Below, in pieces: positions 33,507-42,800 of a stretch of DNA of 64,000 bases. How positions within the stretch are numbered: position 1 is the stretch's first letter; every line of letters begins with the position of its first letter. The position numbers and the translations under genes were made by a program. The stretch is taken from positions 147,061-211,060 of the forward strand of contig NZ_BSTR01000007.1 of NCBI RefSeq assembly GCF_030269645.1. The letters run 5' to 3'. The notes under the pieces are model-generated. The model was not told the DNA's origin and did no database searches. It saw nothing but the letters and a program-made list of their open reading frames with translations. The stretch comes from Actinokineospora sp. NBRC 105648. GTDB lineage: Bacteria; Actinomycetota; Actinomycetes; Mycobacteriales; Pseudonocardiaceae.

Positions 33507-34100
33507 GTGGCGGCGGGGTGGTTGGGTTGGGTGCTGACCGGTGCGTTCCTCGGGATCGCCGGGTACAGCGTCGCCCGGCTCGTCGCCGCCGAGCGGTTCC
33601 CGGGCGGTTACCCCGGGTGCCACCGGGCCACCGACGCCGGGCACGCGGTCATGGCGCTGGGCATGGCGGTGATGTGCTCGCCGGTCGGCGGGCCGCTGCC
33701 GATGGCCGGGTGGCAGACGGTGTTCGTCCTGGTCACGGCCTGGTTCCTGGGCTCGTCGTTCCTGGGCTCGGCAGTGCGCTCTGGGCAGCGTCCGGTCGGG
33801 TGGCACGGGGCTGACTGGCAGCACGCGGTCGCGGGGCTGGGGATGCTCTACATGCTCACGGCCACACCGCACACCGCGCACGGGATGTCGTCATCGTGGA
33901 CAGTCCCGCACGCGGGTCAGGCGTCACTCCCGTTGCTCGGCTGGGCATTCGTGGCGTTCTTCTTAGTCCAAGCGGCACGGTTGAGCCCGTTGGTCCTACG
34001 CAGGACCGGTAGCGGAATCCTGGCCGACGGTCGCGTTGCGGCTACCTGCCAACTCGTCATGGCCCTCGGTACCGGCTACCTGATCTTCCTGATGCTCTAG
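33507..34100 (+). CDS. DUF5134-family integral membrane protein
   Basis: A 197-residue protein with five to six membrane segments and the family pattern DAGHAVMALGMAVM, DWQHAVAGLGMLYML (His residues within helices). DUF5134 proteins are actinobacterial, of unknown function, often linked with copper or heme genes. Its last 105 nt overlap the 3' end of the convergent MFS gene. Confidence 0.82.
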   Translation: MAAGWLGWVLTGAFLGIAGYSVARLVAAERFPGGYPGCHRATDAGHAVMALGMAVMCSPVGGPLPMAGWQTVFVLVTAWFLGSSFLGSAVRSGQRPVGWHGADWQHAVAGLGMLYMLTATPHTAHGMSSSWTVPHAGQASLPLLGWAFVAFFLVQAARLSPLVLRRTGSGILADGRVAATCQLVMALGTGYLIFLML

Positions 34101-35219
34101 CCGTCGTGCGAGCAAGAAGGCGCTGACGGCCAGGACAGCGAAGACCGTGAACGCCACCACCGGTAGGTCCAAGAGGTAACCCACGGCAGAGGACACCACA
34201 ACACCGCCTGTGTTGGCCGCCATCCACACGACCGAGGTGATGGTCCCAGCCGAGGCAGACCCACCGCGCTCGACCCGGGAGAGAGCCACCGGTAGCGCTG
34301 ACAGCAGCAGGAAGCCGATCGGCACCGCCGCGACGAACCCCGTGGCCGCGGGCGCGAAACCGAGCAGCAGACACGCGGCCGCGGTGACCAGTGCAGTCAC
34401 CTGGAGCGTGCGCGACTCCCAGTGCCTGCGCGCCGCGAACGGTGGCACCAACACACAGCCCACCACGCCCGAGACCAAGACCACGAGCAACAGCAGGCCC
34501 GAGGTGCTGGAGCTGACGCCCGCGGGCTTGAGCAGCGGTTCCAGCCAGGTGGCCAGCGAGACGAAGATCCCCGTTCCGAGCAACACGACCGCGGCCAGAA
34601 CCGGCACACCCGGTTCGCGCAAGGCCACCCGCAGGGATCCGACAGCCTCGCGCTCGCCCAGGAACGGCGGCGGGACGCGGAGCGAGACCAGAGCAGCCAC
34701 CGCCGTGAGGACCGCGATAGCGGTACCGATGCCGACAACTGTTCGGACGTCCCCTGGCAGGGCAGTGCCCAAGCCGATGGCGACGATCATGCCGACGTAG
34801 GTGGCGCCCGCGCCCACCGCGATGCCCAGCGGCCGGTCCTTCGGCGCGAGGTAGCCCGCGGCGACGCGGGTGATGGCGTTGGCGACGATCGGCTGGGCGA
34901 TCGCGGCGAGCGTCTGCCCGGCGAGCGCGGCCCAGTACTCGTCCACCGCGAAGCGCAGCGACGCGCCTACCGCGATCAAGACCGCGCCCACCGCGAGGGT
35001 CGGGCGGAACCACCGGTCGAGGGCAACCCCCGCGGGAACGGCCAGCACGACGAACAGCAGCGGGAAGACGTTCGCCAGCCAGCCCACAGCCTGCTCGGAC
35101 ACGCCTAAGTGCTGCGCGGTCGCAGTCGTGGTGGCGGCGTAGGCGAGCCAGCAGAGCTGCGTGGACACGCCCAGCGCGGCGAAGGCGAGGACTACTGGCC
35201 AACGGCTCGCGGGTGACAT
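33996..35219 (-). CDS. MFS transporter (drug/cyanate-type)
   Basis: A 407-residue protein with about 12 hydrophobic segments and the loop GVALDRWFRPTL near the usual motif A position. Substrate unknown; the general pattern is of CynX/NimT-like or drug:H+ transporters. The last about 35 residues are hydrophilic and encoded antisense to the end of the DUF5134 gene, so this extension could be recent read-through past an ancestral stop. ATG at 35219 is the only good start. Confidence 0.85.
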   Translation of the reverse strand: MSPASRWPVVLAFAALGVSTQLCWLAYAATTTATAQHLGVSEQAVGWLANVFPLLFVVLAVPAGVALDRWFRPTLAVGAVLIAVGASLRFAVDEYWAALAGQTLAAIAQPIVANAITRVAAGYLAPKDRPLGIAVGAGATYVGMIVAIGLGTALPGDVRTVVGIGTAIAVLTAVAALVSLRVPPPFLGEREAVGSLRVALREPGVPVLAAVVLLGTGIFVSLATWLEPLLKPAGVSSSTSGLLLLVVLVSGVVGCVLVPPFAARRHWESRTLQVTALVTAAACLLLGFAPAATGFVAAVPIGFLLLSALPVALSRVERGGSASAGTITSVVWMAANTGGVVVSSAVGYLLDLPVVAFTVFAVLAVSAFLLARRLEHQEDQVAGTEGHDELAGSRNATVGQDSATGPA

Positions 35220-35345
35220 CGCTCAATCATCGAAGTGTTTTCACGTCCGCGTCAATGCGTCGCTTACCCAACTCGAACATTTCCCGGGCTTCCCTTTTAC
35301 CAACGCGCGCGACAGTGGCTCCATCACCACCACGGGAGGAACCAC

Positions 35346-35729
35346 ATGCGAGTCAGGTCAGCAGCCCTCATCGCGGCGGTCGTCGCGGGTACCGGCCTCG
35401 CCGGTGCCGGGGTCGCCGCGGCGGCGCCGAGCACCCCGGTCACCATCACGCTCAGCCCCGAGCAGGTCGGCCAGATCTGCGAGAAGCGGATTCCCAAGAT
35501 CGAGCAGCGGGTGACCAAGCTGGTCGAGCGGATCAACGGCGGACCCGAGGTCAAGGGTTCGTCGGCGTGGCTCAAGGCGCGCGCGGACAAGGAGCGCGCG
35601 GCGGGCCGCGTGAACAGCGCGAACCTCTTGCAGGAAAAGGCCGAACGGCGAAGTGGGCGAATCGATCAGCTGAACAAGGCCAAACAGCGCGCGGCGGACT
35701 TCAAGAGCAAGTACTGCGGGTCTAAGTGA
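35346..35729 (+). CDS. Small secreted helical protein
   Basis: A 127-residue protein with a Sec signal peptide (residues 1-28, cleavage after AAAA) and a basic, helical mature part having two cysteines (QICEKR and KYCGSK) that could form a disulphide. GGGAGGAA precedes the ATG. It overlaps the small lipoprotein gene (TGATG) and lies just upstream of a two-component system, so it may be its target or sensor accessory. Function unknown. Confidence 0.75.
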   Translation: MRVRSAALIAAVVAGTGLAGAGVAAAAPSTPVTITLSPEQVGQICEKRIPKIEQRVTKLVERINGGPEVKGSSAWLKARADKERAAGRVNSANLLQEKAERRSGRIDQLNKAKQRAADFKSKYCGSK

Positions 35730-35881
35730 TGCGGCGCGCGGTAGTGCTAACCGCCCTCCTCTTAGGCTGCGTGGCCTGCCAAGGTGGGGCTTCCTCGGAC
35801 ACCGGCGGGTCGGTGGACCAGCAGCTGAACCAGATCGAGTCCACACTGGACAACGTCGAGTCGGACCTGGCCGGGGACTAG
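35729..35881 (+). CDS. Very small lipoprotein
   Basis: A 50-residue reading frame, MRRAVVLTALLLGCVACQGG then an acidic helix rich in Gln, Ser and Asp. It has a hydrophobic signal and two possible lipobox cysteines (LLGC, CVAC). Its ATG overlaps the preceding stop (TGATG), and codon usage fits the host. Probably a membrane-anchored accessory of the adjacent secreted protein or the two-component system. Confidence 0.6.
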   Translation: MRRAVVLTALLLGCVACQGGASSDTGGSVDQQLNQIESTLDNVESDLAGD

Positions 35882-35887
35882 TACGGT
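35882..35887 (+). promoter_or_regulatory. Predicted -10 of the two-component system
   Basis: TACGGT directly follows the lipoprotein stop and lies 6 nt before the ATG at 35894. It supports that ATG over the GTG at 35888. Confidence 0.55.
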
Positions 35888-35893
35888 GTGCCC

Positions 35894-36583
35894 ATGACGT
35901 CCGGGGACCCTGGCCGCGGGCTGGTGCTGGTCGTCGAGGACGACGGCGCCATCGCCGAGCTGGTCACCCTCTACCTGCGCCGCGACGGGTTCGGCGTGCA
36001 CGTCGAGACCGACGGGCACGCCGCCCTCGCGGCCCTGCGCCGCGTGCGGCCGGTGGCGGTGGTGCTCGACATCGGGCTGCCCGGCCTCGACGGGATCGAG
36101 GTGTGCAGGCGGATGCGCGCCGAGGACGACTGGACCCCGGTGCTGTTCGTGACCGCCCGCGACGACGAGGTCGACCGGGTGCTCGGCCTGGAGCTGGGCG
36201 CCGACGACTACGTGACCAAGCCGTTCAGCCCGCGCGAGCTGGTGGCGCGGGTGCGCACGGTGCTGCGCAGGGCGAACGGGCCCGCCCGCGGCGAGGTGCT
36301 CCAGGCCGGTGGCACCCGGCTCGACCTGCGCGAACGCCGGGTGTGGACCGGCGCGGCCGAGGTGGCGCTGACCTCGACGGAGTTCGACCTGCTGGCCCAC
36401 CTGATGCGGCGGCCCGGGCAGGTGTTCGAGCGGGCGCAGCTGCTCAGCGCGGTCTGGGGGTACGCGGCGGTGGCGGGTACGCGGACCGTGGACGTGCACA
36501 TCGCCCAGCTGCGCGCGAAGCTCGGCGAATCCAGCCCGATCCGCACGGTGCGCGGTGTGGGGTACTCGGCGGAGCGCGGGTGA
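35894..36583 (+). CDS. OmpR/PhoB-type response regulator
   Basis: A 229-residue regulator. Receiver domain: acidic pair ED-D at 15-17, phospho-acceptor D59, K109 in VTKPF. The C-terminal winged-helix DNA-binding domain ends with RTVRGVGYSAE. It is phosphorylated by the kinase encoded next and binds target promoters; the neighbouring secreted and lipoprotein genes are possible targets. Overlaps the kinase start (GTGA). Confidence 0.94.
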   Translation: MTSGDPGRGLVLVVEDDGAIAELVTLYLRRDGFGVHVETDGHAALAALRRVRPVAVVLDIGLPGLDGIEVCRRMRAEDDWTPVLFVTARDDEVDRVLGLELGADDYVTKPFSPRELVARVRTVLRRANGPARGEVLQAGGTRLDLRERRVWTGAAEVALTSTEFDLLAHLMRRPGQVFERAQLLSAVWGYAAVAGTRTVDVHIAQLRAKLGESSPIRTVRGVGYSAERG

Positions 36584-37926
36584 AGGGCTCGATCGCGGTA
36601 CGGATTACCGCACTGTGCTTAGCGGTAGCGGGCGTAGTGGCGATTCTTGGCGGTCTTATCTCCGCGCGCCTGGTAGTGCAAACGGCCCGAGAGGTGTCTC
36701 AGCAGACCCTCTCCGACCAGGCAGATGTGGTAGCCGGCCAGTTGGCGGACAGCCGCATCGGGATAAGACGCGTCGTGGAAGTGCTGCGCGGACAAGGGAT
36801 CGCCGTCGTCCAGGTACGTCCTAACGGGACCGTGGTGAGCGGCGACGCCACCGCCGAGAAGGCCGCACGCCAGGCAGGGGTGCTGTCAGTGTCGGGGGCC
36901 GAGCACAAGGCCGTGCAGGTCGGCGACCGGACGCTGCTGGTCGAGCTGCGGCCCGCCGACGAGCGCGGCACGATCGCCTTGGTCCGGGAGTCCGAGACGG
37001 CCAAGGGCGTCGGCCGCAAGCTGATCGGCAACATCGTGGTCGCGCTGGGCATCGGCCTGCTCGTGGCGGCGGTCGCGGGCCTGTTCCTGGCCCGGCTGCT
37101 GTCGCGCCCACTGCGCCGGACGGCGGGCGTCGCGTACTCGATGACGCACGGCAGGCGCGACCTGCGCGCCCCCGTCGACGGACCGCGCGAGGTCGCCGAG
37201 GTCGCCGCGTCGGTCAACGAACTCGCAGACGCCTTGCAGCGCAGCGAATCCCGCCAACGCGACTTCCTCCTGTCCGTCTCACACGAGCTGCGCACACCGC
37301 TCACCGCAGTCAAGGGATTCGCTGAGTCTCTCGCGGACGGCGTGGTCACCGGGGATGCTGTACCGGCCGCCGGTAGGACTATCGAACAAGAGGCAGACCG
37401 CCTAGACCGGCTGGTCAGCGACCTCCTCGACTTGGCCCGTCTCGGCGCGGACGACTTCAGGCTCGACCTTGTCCCGATGGACCTATCCGCACTGGTTAGC
37501 GATACCGCCGAGGTATGGACGGCCCGCTGCCAGACAGCGGGTGTTCGCTTCGCCGTGGAATCCGCCCCAGGTCAGGTATGGGTACTCGCCGATCCACGCC
37601 GCCTCCGCCAGGTAGTAGACGGGCTCGCGGAGAACGCGTTGCGGGTAACTCCCACCGGTAGACCTATCGTGCTCGCCTTGGCCACAGACCAGGGCACAGC
37701 CGTCTTGCAGGTACGCGACGGCGGCCCAGGACTAGCCCCAGAGGAGTACGCCATGGCCTTCGACCGCGGCGTGCTCAACGCCCGGTACGCGGGGAGCCGC
37801 CCGGTTGGCACGGGTATCGGCCTCGCTCTCGTGCACGGCCTGGTCACCCGCATGTCGGGCACGATCACCGCGGCCCCCGCCCCCGAGGGCGGTGCCGCCT
37901 TCACCGTCCGCCTGCCGACAGCCTGA
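36580..37926 (+). CDS. Sensor histidine kinase
   Basis: A 448-residue kinase with two membrane segments (about 8-30 and 150-172) bounding a 120-residue extracellular sensor domain, then HAMP, HisKA with H235 in SVSHELRTP, and a HATPase domain with N (AENALR), G1 (DGGPGL) and G2 (GTGIGLAL) boxes. Signal unknown. Coupled to the regulator by a GTGA overlap. Codon use is somewhat less G+C-rich between 36580 and 37800 than in neighbours. Confidence 0.93.
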   Translation: MKGSIAVRITALCLAVAGVVAILGGLISARLVVQTAREVSQQTLSDQADVVAGQLADSRIGIRRVVEVLRGQGIAVVQVRPNGTVVSGDATAEKAARQAGVLSVSGAEHKAVQVGDRTLLVELRPADERGTIALVRESETAKGVGRKLIGNIVVALGIGLLVAAVAGLFLARLLSRPLRRTAGVAYSMTHGRRDLRAPVDGPREVAEVAASVNELADALQRSESRQRDFLLSVSHELRTPLTAVKGFAESLADGVVTGDAVPAAGRTIEQEADRLDRLVSDLLDLARLGADDFRLDLVPMDLSALVSDTAEVWTARCQTAGVRFAVESAPGQVWVLADPRRLRQVVDGLAENALRVTPTGRPIVLALATDQGTAVLQVRDGGPGLAPEEYAMAFDRGVLNARYAGSRPVGTGIGLALVHGLVTRMSGTITAAPAPEGGAAFTVRLPTA

Positions 37927-38561
37927 CCAACCTTGTCCACTGGACGGGCTGGTGGACATATTGGGGTCCCCAACTGCGAGCACCGGCCACGCCGCGGATG
38001 GACCGGGGTGCGCCAGAAGGCCTGAAGCAGCGCATAGATCATCGCGGCGTCCAACGGCCTGGAGGCGATCACGGTGTCGCTGTCGGTGCCCAAGCCGACC
38101 AGTGGGACCGCCGGCCACGGGGCTCGCTTCGAGGCGGCGTTCGGAGTCGCGGTGACCTCGGTGCAGGCGGTGACCGACGGGGTGCAGTGGGCGATGCCCT
38201 GACGGTGGGCAGCACCGTGTGATCCGCGATAGCCGCGGCGGTCTTCTCGTTGCCCTTCGTGGTCGCGAGCACGACCAGGGGGCGCAGCAAGCTCGTCTTG
38301 TCTTAACGCCGGACCCGGAGGTCGGCCCGCAGTAGGTCCCGCAGGACGGCCAGGTCCGGGTGCGAATCACCGGCATCACGCAGAACACCTCGAGCAAACC
38401 CACGCGGGCAGCACCTCGACGGCCTCAGCGTCGGCGAGCACGGCCTGCGACCGGCCCTGGCCTGCTACCTCAAGATCACGCTTTGCGATCTGGGCTTCGC
38501 CTTCCACCGCGCACAGTGGTTCGCGGGACTGTGACACCACGCCAGGGCGTGCACGGACCGG
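37927..38561. pseudogene. Decayed coding remnants, no intact gene
   Basis: This 635-bp segment has protein-like pieces in different frames and on both strands, but each is cut by stops. On the plus strand 38041-38200 reads IAASNGLEAITVSLSVP... up to a stop; on the minus strand 38225-38300 reads LLRPLVVLATTKGNEKTA; near 38420-38535 a plus-strand piece ends FAFHRAQWFAGL. I recognise no family. It looks like a graveyard of one or more inactivated genes. Confidence 0.45.
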
Positions 38562-39128
38562 TCAGGTCGTGAGCCAGAAGAAGCGGCCGGACCGGTCGTA
38601 CTCGCCCAGGGTCGCGGTGCTGCCGGTGCGGATCGCCCGGGTGTCCGGCTGGCGCACCTGGACGATCACCGTCTCCCCCGCCCGCGTGGTGACCTCGGCC
38701 TGGCCGAAGGTCCGGTCGACCCGCCCGGTGCGCACCACGCACGGGCAGCCGACCAGCGCGGGAGCGGGGTCGTCGCGGAACAGGCGGCCCAGCGGGACGA
38801 GCGCGGCCCGGGTGCCGAACAGCGCGCCCAGCAGGGCCGCGGCGAGCACCGCGGTGTGCAGCAGGGCGAGCACCGGCACCGGCCGCGCGGAGTCGCCGAC
38901 GAGCAGGTCGCCCACCAGGCTGACCACCCAGGCGATCACCGTGGCCAGCGACAGCGCCACGCTCAGCGGGACCCGGCCCAGGCCGAGGGCCTCCGGCGCC
39001 ACCGGGTCCAGGGCGTCCACACGGGACACGCGCAGGGCGACGAGCACCCAGTAGCCCGCCACGACCACGAGCAGAAACGTGAACAGCACTACCGGAAAGC
39101 TGAACGTCGCGAGGACGAAGTGCTCCAT
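38562..39128 (-). CDS. YqiJ/NfeD-like membrane protein (DUF1449-type)
   Basis: A 188-residue protein with three to four membrane segments (about 8-30, 55-75, 85-110) and a C-terminal OB-fold-like beta domain (LVGCPCVVRTGRVD to the end). YqiJ/DUF1449 proteins usually work with flotillins in membrane microdomains; no flotillin gene is adjacent here. ATG at 39128 follows AAGGGA. Confidence 0.75.
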   Translation of the reverse strand: MEHFVLATFSFPVVLFTFLLVVVAGYWVLVALRVSRVDALDPVAPEALGLGRVPLSVALSLATVIAWVVSLVGDLLVGDSARPVPVLALLHTAVLAAALLGALFGTRAALVPLGRLFRDDPAPALVGCPCVVRTGRVDRTFGQAEVTTRAGETVIVQVRQPDTRAIRTGSTATLGEYDRSGRFFWLTT

Positions 39129-39251
39129 CGGCGGTTCCCTTCGCCAACCGTTGGTAGCGAGGCAACGTAGCGCACCGGGGGCGGAGTTGACTGCTCAACG
39201 ACCGAAGTCGATGCACGGCCGTAACCATGTCGATCAGTCCACTGAGGACTT

Positions 39252-39731
39252 TCACGTCTCGGTCGAGCGCTCCAGCGCGTCGAGCAGCGGGGCGACCCGG
39301 TACGGGATCTGCTCGGTCATCGCCACCGCGGTGGTGCTGCGGATGACCCCGTGGCAGGACAGCACCTCGTTGATCACCTCGTGCAGGTGCCGGGTGTTGC
39401 GCGCGGCCACCCGCACCAGCAGGTCGCCGTCACCGGCGATGCCATGCGCCTCGAGCACGTAAGAGACCTTCCGCAGGTCCTCTATGGCGGCGGTCAACCT
39501 GCCCTGCGCGACCTGGACGGTGACGAACGCGGTGACCTCCACCCCGATCGCGGTGTAGTCCACCGCGCGGCCGCGGTGCCCCACCACCCCCTGGCGCTCG
39601 AGCCGGGTGACCCGGGCGTGCGCGGTGTTGCGCGCGATGCCCAGCCGCTCGGCGAGCTCGGTGATGCCGATCCGCGGGCTGGTGACCAGCTCCCGGATGA
39701 CCCGCAGGTCGAGGCGGTTGACGATGCCCAC
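39252..39731 (-). CDS. Lrp/AsnC-family regulator
   Basis: A 159-residue regulator with N-terminal HTH (ITELAERLGIARNTAHARVTRLE) and C-terminal ligand-binding RAM domain (VSYVLEAHGIAGDGDLLVRV). It responds to an amino acid or oxoacid. It diverges from the indolepyruvate oxidoreductase gene 137 bp away, which it very likely controls. GTG at 39731 is chosen because GGGAGGG lies about 10 nt upstream; a TTG at 39740 would sit on that site. Confidence 0.9.
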   Translation of the reverse strand: MGIVNRLDLRVIRELVTSPRIGITELAERLGIARNTAHARVTRLERQGVVGHRGRAVDYTAIGVEVTAFVTVQVAQGRLTAAIEDLRKVSYVLEAHGIAGDGDLLVRVAARNTRHLHEVINEVLSCHGVIRSTTAVAMTEQIPYRVAPLLDALERSTET

Positions 39732-39867
39732 GATGCGCAACCCTCCCGACGCCGACAGGCCAGTTTTGAGCGATCCGCTTAAAGTCTCGGGCGGAGTCTT
39801 GCACAGCGCTCACCTGAAATCGTTCGCTGACCCGTGGCGCGCAGTCCAAGTGAGAGGTGTGTGGTCC

Positions 39868-42800
39868 ATGACAGAGCTCTTGGCCGACTATCGGCCCGCT
39901 GACGTCGTGCGCCGCGACAGCGGCCGCGGGGCGCTGACCGGCGTCCAAGCCCTCGGCAAGCTCTTGGTCGACCAACACCGCGCCGACCAGGCGCGCGGCT
40001 GGCGCACCGCGGGTCTGGTCTCCGGCTACCGCGGCTCCCCGCTCGCAGGCCTCGACCTGGTCCTCGACCGCAACGCCGCGCTCCTCGCCGAGCACGACAT
40101 CGAGTTCATCCCCGGGGTCAACGAGGAGCTCGGCGCGACGGTCGTCTACGGCTCGCAGCTGGCCACCCAGCTCCCCGGCGCGCGGTTCGAGGGCGTGTTC
40201 GGCCTCTGGTATGGCAAGGCGCCCGGTGTGGACCGGTCGGTGGACGCGTTCAAGCACGGCACCTGGATGGGCACCACCCCGCGCGGGGGTGTGCTGGTGG
40301 TGGCCGGTGACGACCCGGCGAGCAAGTCCTCTTCGCTGCCGTCGAACTCGACCATGGCGCTGGCCGAGTCCTACCTGCCGGTGCTGTCGCCGGTGGACGT
40401 CGCCGACGTGCTGCGACTGGGCCGCTTCGGCTTCGAGATGTCCCGCTTCAGCGGCGCGTGGACCGGGTTCACCGTGGTCACCGCGATCGGCGACGCGTAC
40501 GAGATCGTCGACCTGGGCGCCACGCCGCGGATCGTGGTGCCGGAGTTCGAGTGGGACGGTCGCCCGTGGGCGCCGACGCACAAGGCGGGGGTGGGCATCC
40601 CCGAGGCGCTGGCGATGGAGCGCGAGGTCCTCGACGGCAGGCTCGCCGCCGCGGTGGCGTTCGGCGCGGCCAACGGCCTCAACCAGATCGAGGGCGCTAC
40701 CGGCGACGCGCGCATCGGCATCGTCGCGGCGGGACACAACTACGCGTGTCTGCGCGACGCTCTTAACCGCATGGGCCTTACCGAGGACGCCTTGCGCCAC
40801 CGCGGCGTACGGATCCTGCGGCTGGGAATGGTCCACCCACTGGACCGCGACCTCTTGGGCCGTTTCGCCGACGGGCTCGAGGAGCTGGTCGTGGTCGAGG
40901 ACAAGAGGTCGTTCATCGAGACCCTGGTCAAGGAGGCGCTGTTCGACCGCGCCGTGCGACCGCGGGTGTACGGCAAGCAGGGGCCGACCGGCAAGCAGCT
41001 GATCCCGGTGCACGGCGCGCTGGAGGCCGACCGGCTGATCACCGCACTGGGCCCGTTCCTGGCCGAGCGGCTTGGCACCGAGCACGTCGTGCTGCCCAGG
41101 AACAACCGCCCCAAGATCGCGTTGACGCTGGTCAACCGCACCCCGTTCTTCTGCTCGGGCTGCCCGCACAACCGCTCCACCGAGACCCCGGAGGGCTCGC
41201 TCGCGGGCGCTGGCATCGGCTGCCACGCGCTGACCACGTTCATGGACCGCAGCGTCGGCTTCACCCAGATGGGCGGCGAGGGCGTCAGCTGGGTCGGCGC
41301 CGAGCGGTTCACCGACACCCCGCACTTCTTCCAGAACCTCGGCGACGGCACCTTCTTCCACTCCGGCAGCCTCGCCGTCCGCCAGGCCATCGCGGCGGGC
41401 ACCAACATCACCTTCAAGCTGCTCTACAACGCCGCCGTGGCGATGACCGGCGGCCAGCACGCCGACGGCTCGGTCGACCCGGTCGCGGTCACCCGGATGC
41501 TGCACGCCGAGGGCGTCGCCAAGACCGTGGTGGTCACCGACGACACCGGCAAGTACGCGCGTGGCACCAAGTGGGCGCCGGGGGTGAAGGTGCGCCACCG
41601 CGACGACCTCGACGAGGTCCAGCGCGAGCTGCGCGACACCCCCGGGGTGACGGTGATCCTCTACGACCAGGAGTGCGCCGCGGAGAAGCGCCGCAAGCGC
41701 AAGCGCGGCCTGGCCCCGGACCCGGCGACCCGGGTGTACATCAACGAGTCGGTGTGCGAGGGCTGCGGCGACTGCGGCCGAAAGTCGAACTGCCTGAGCG
41801 TCGAGCCGACCGACACCGAGTTCGGGCGCAAGACCCAGATCGACCAGACCTCGTGCAACAAGGACTACTCCTGCCTGCTGGGCGACTGCCCGTCGTTCGT
41901 CACCGTGGTCCCGGGCAAGGCGGTCCCGGCCAAGGCGGAGGCCAAGAAGACCAGGCACGAGGAGCTGCCCGCCGACCTGCCTGAGCCCGCTTCCCGGCCG
42001 ACGGCGGCGAACCTGGTGATGGTCGGCATCGGCGGCACCGGTGTGGTGACGACGAACCAGGTCCTCGCCACGGCTGCCCTGATCAGCGGCCTGGACGCGC
42101 GCGCCCTCGACCAGACCGGCCTGAGCCAGAAGGCGGGCGCGGTCGTCTCGCACCTGCGGATCACCCCGGAGCCGACCGAGCAGCCCGGGCTGGTGCCCAC
42201 CGGCTCGGCCGACGGCTACCTGGTCTTCGACGCCCTCGCCGCCACCGCGGAGCCGAACCTGTCCCGCTGCGCAGCCGAGCGCACGGTCGCGGTGGTGTCC
42301 ACCTCGGAGGTCCCGACCGGCCGGATGGTCGTCGACACCGGCGTGTCCTACCCCGGCCGCGACGACCTGGTCAGCCGGATCGGCGCGCGGACGGCGGACC
42401 TGCGCGCGTTCGACGCCCTCGACCTGGCCGAGCGCCTGTTCGGCGGCACGGCGGCGGCGAACTTCCTGGTGATCGGCGCGGCCTACCAACTGGGCGTGCT
42501 GCCGCTGACGGCCGAGGCGATCGAGCGGGCCATCGAACTCAACGGCGTCGGTGTCACCACCACCACGCAGGCATTCCGCGCGGGCCGCAAGGCAGTGCTC
42601 GACCCGACCTGGATGACCGGCACGCCAGCGCAAACGGCCGTTGGGTCGCCCCTCGCCGAGGGCTTCACCGGCGAACTCCGCAGGTTGCTGGACATCCGGC
42701 TACCGGAACTGGTGGCGTACCAGAATAAGGCGTACGCACAGCGCTACCTGTCGACGGTAGAGCGGGTCTACGAGGCAGAGCAGACCGCAGGCCTCCCCGG

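Noticed and set aside
39430-42633. A 1067-codon open frame on the minus strand opposite the oxidoreductase gene
   Set aside because: It mirrors the high-G+C codon pattern of the real plus-strand gene, has no domain, and its residues are those expected for an antisense shadow.
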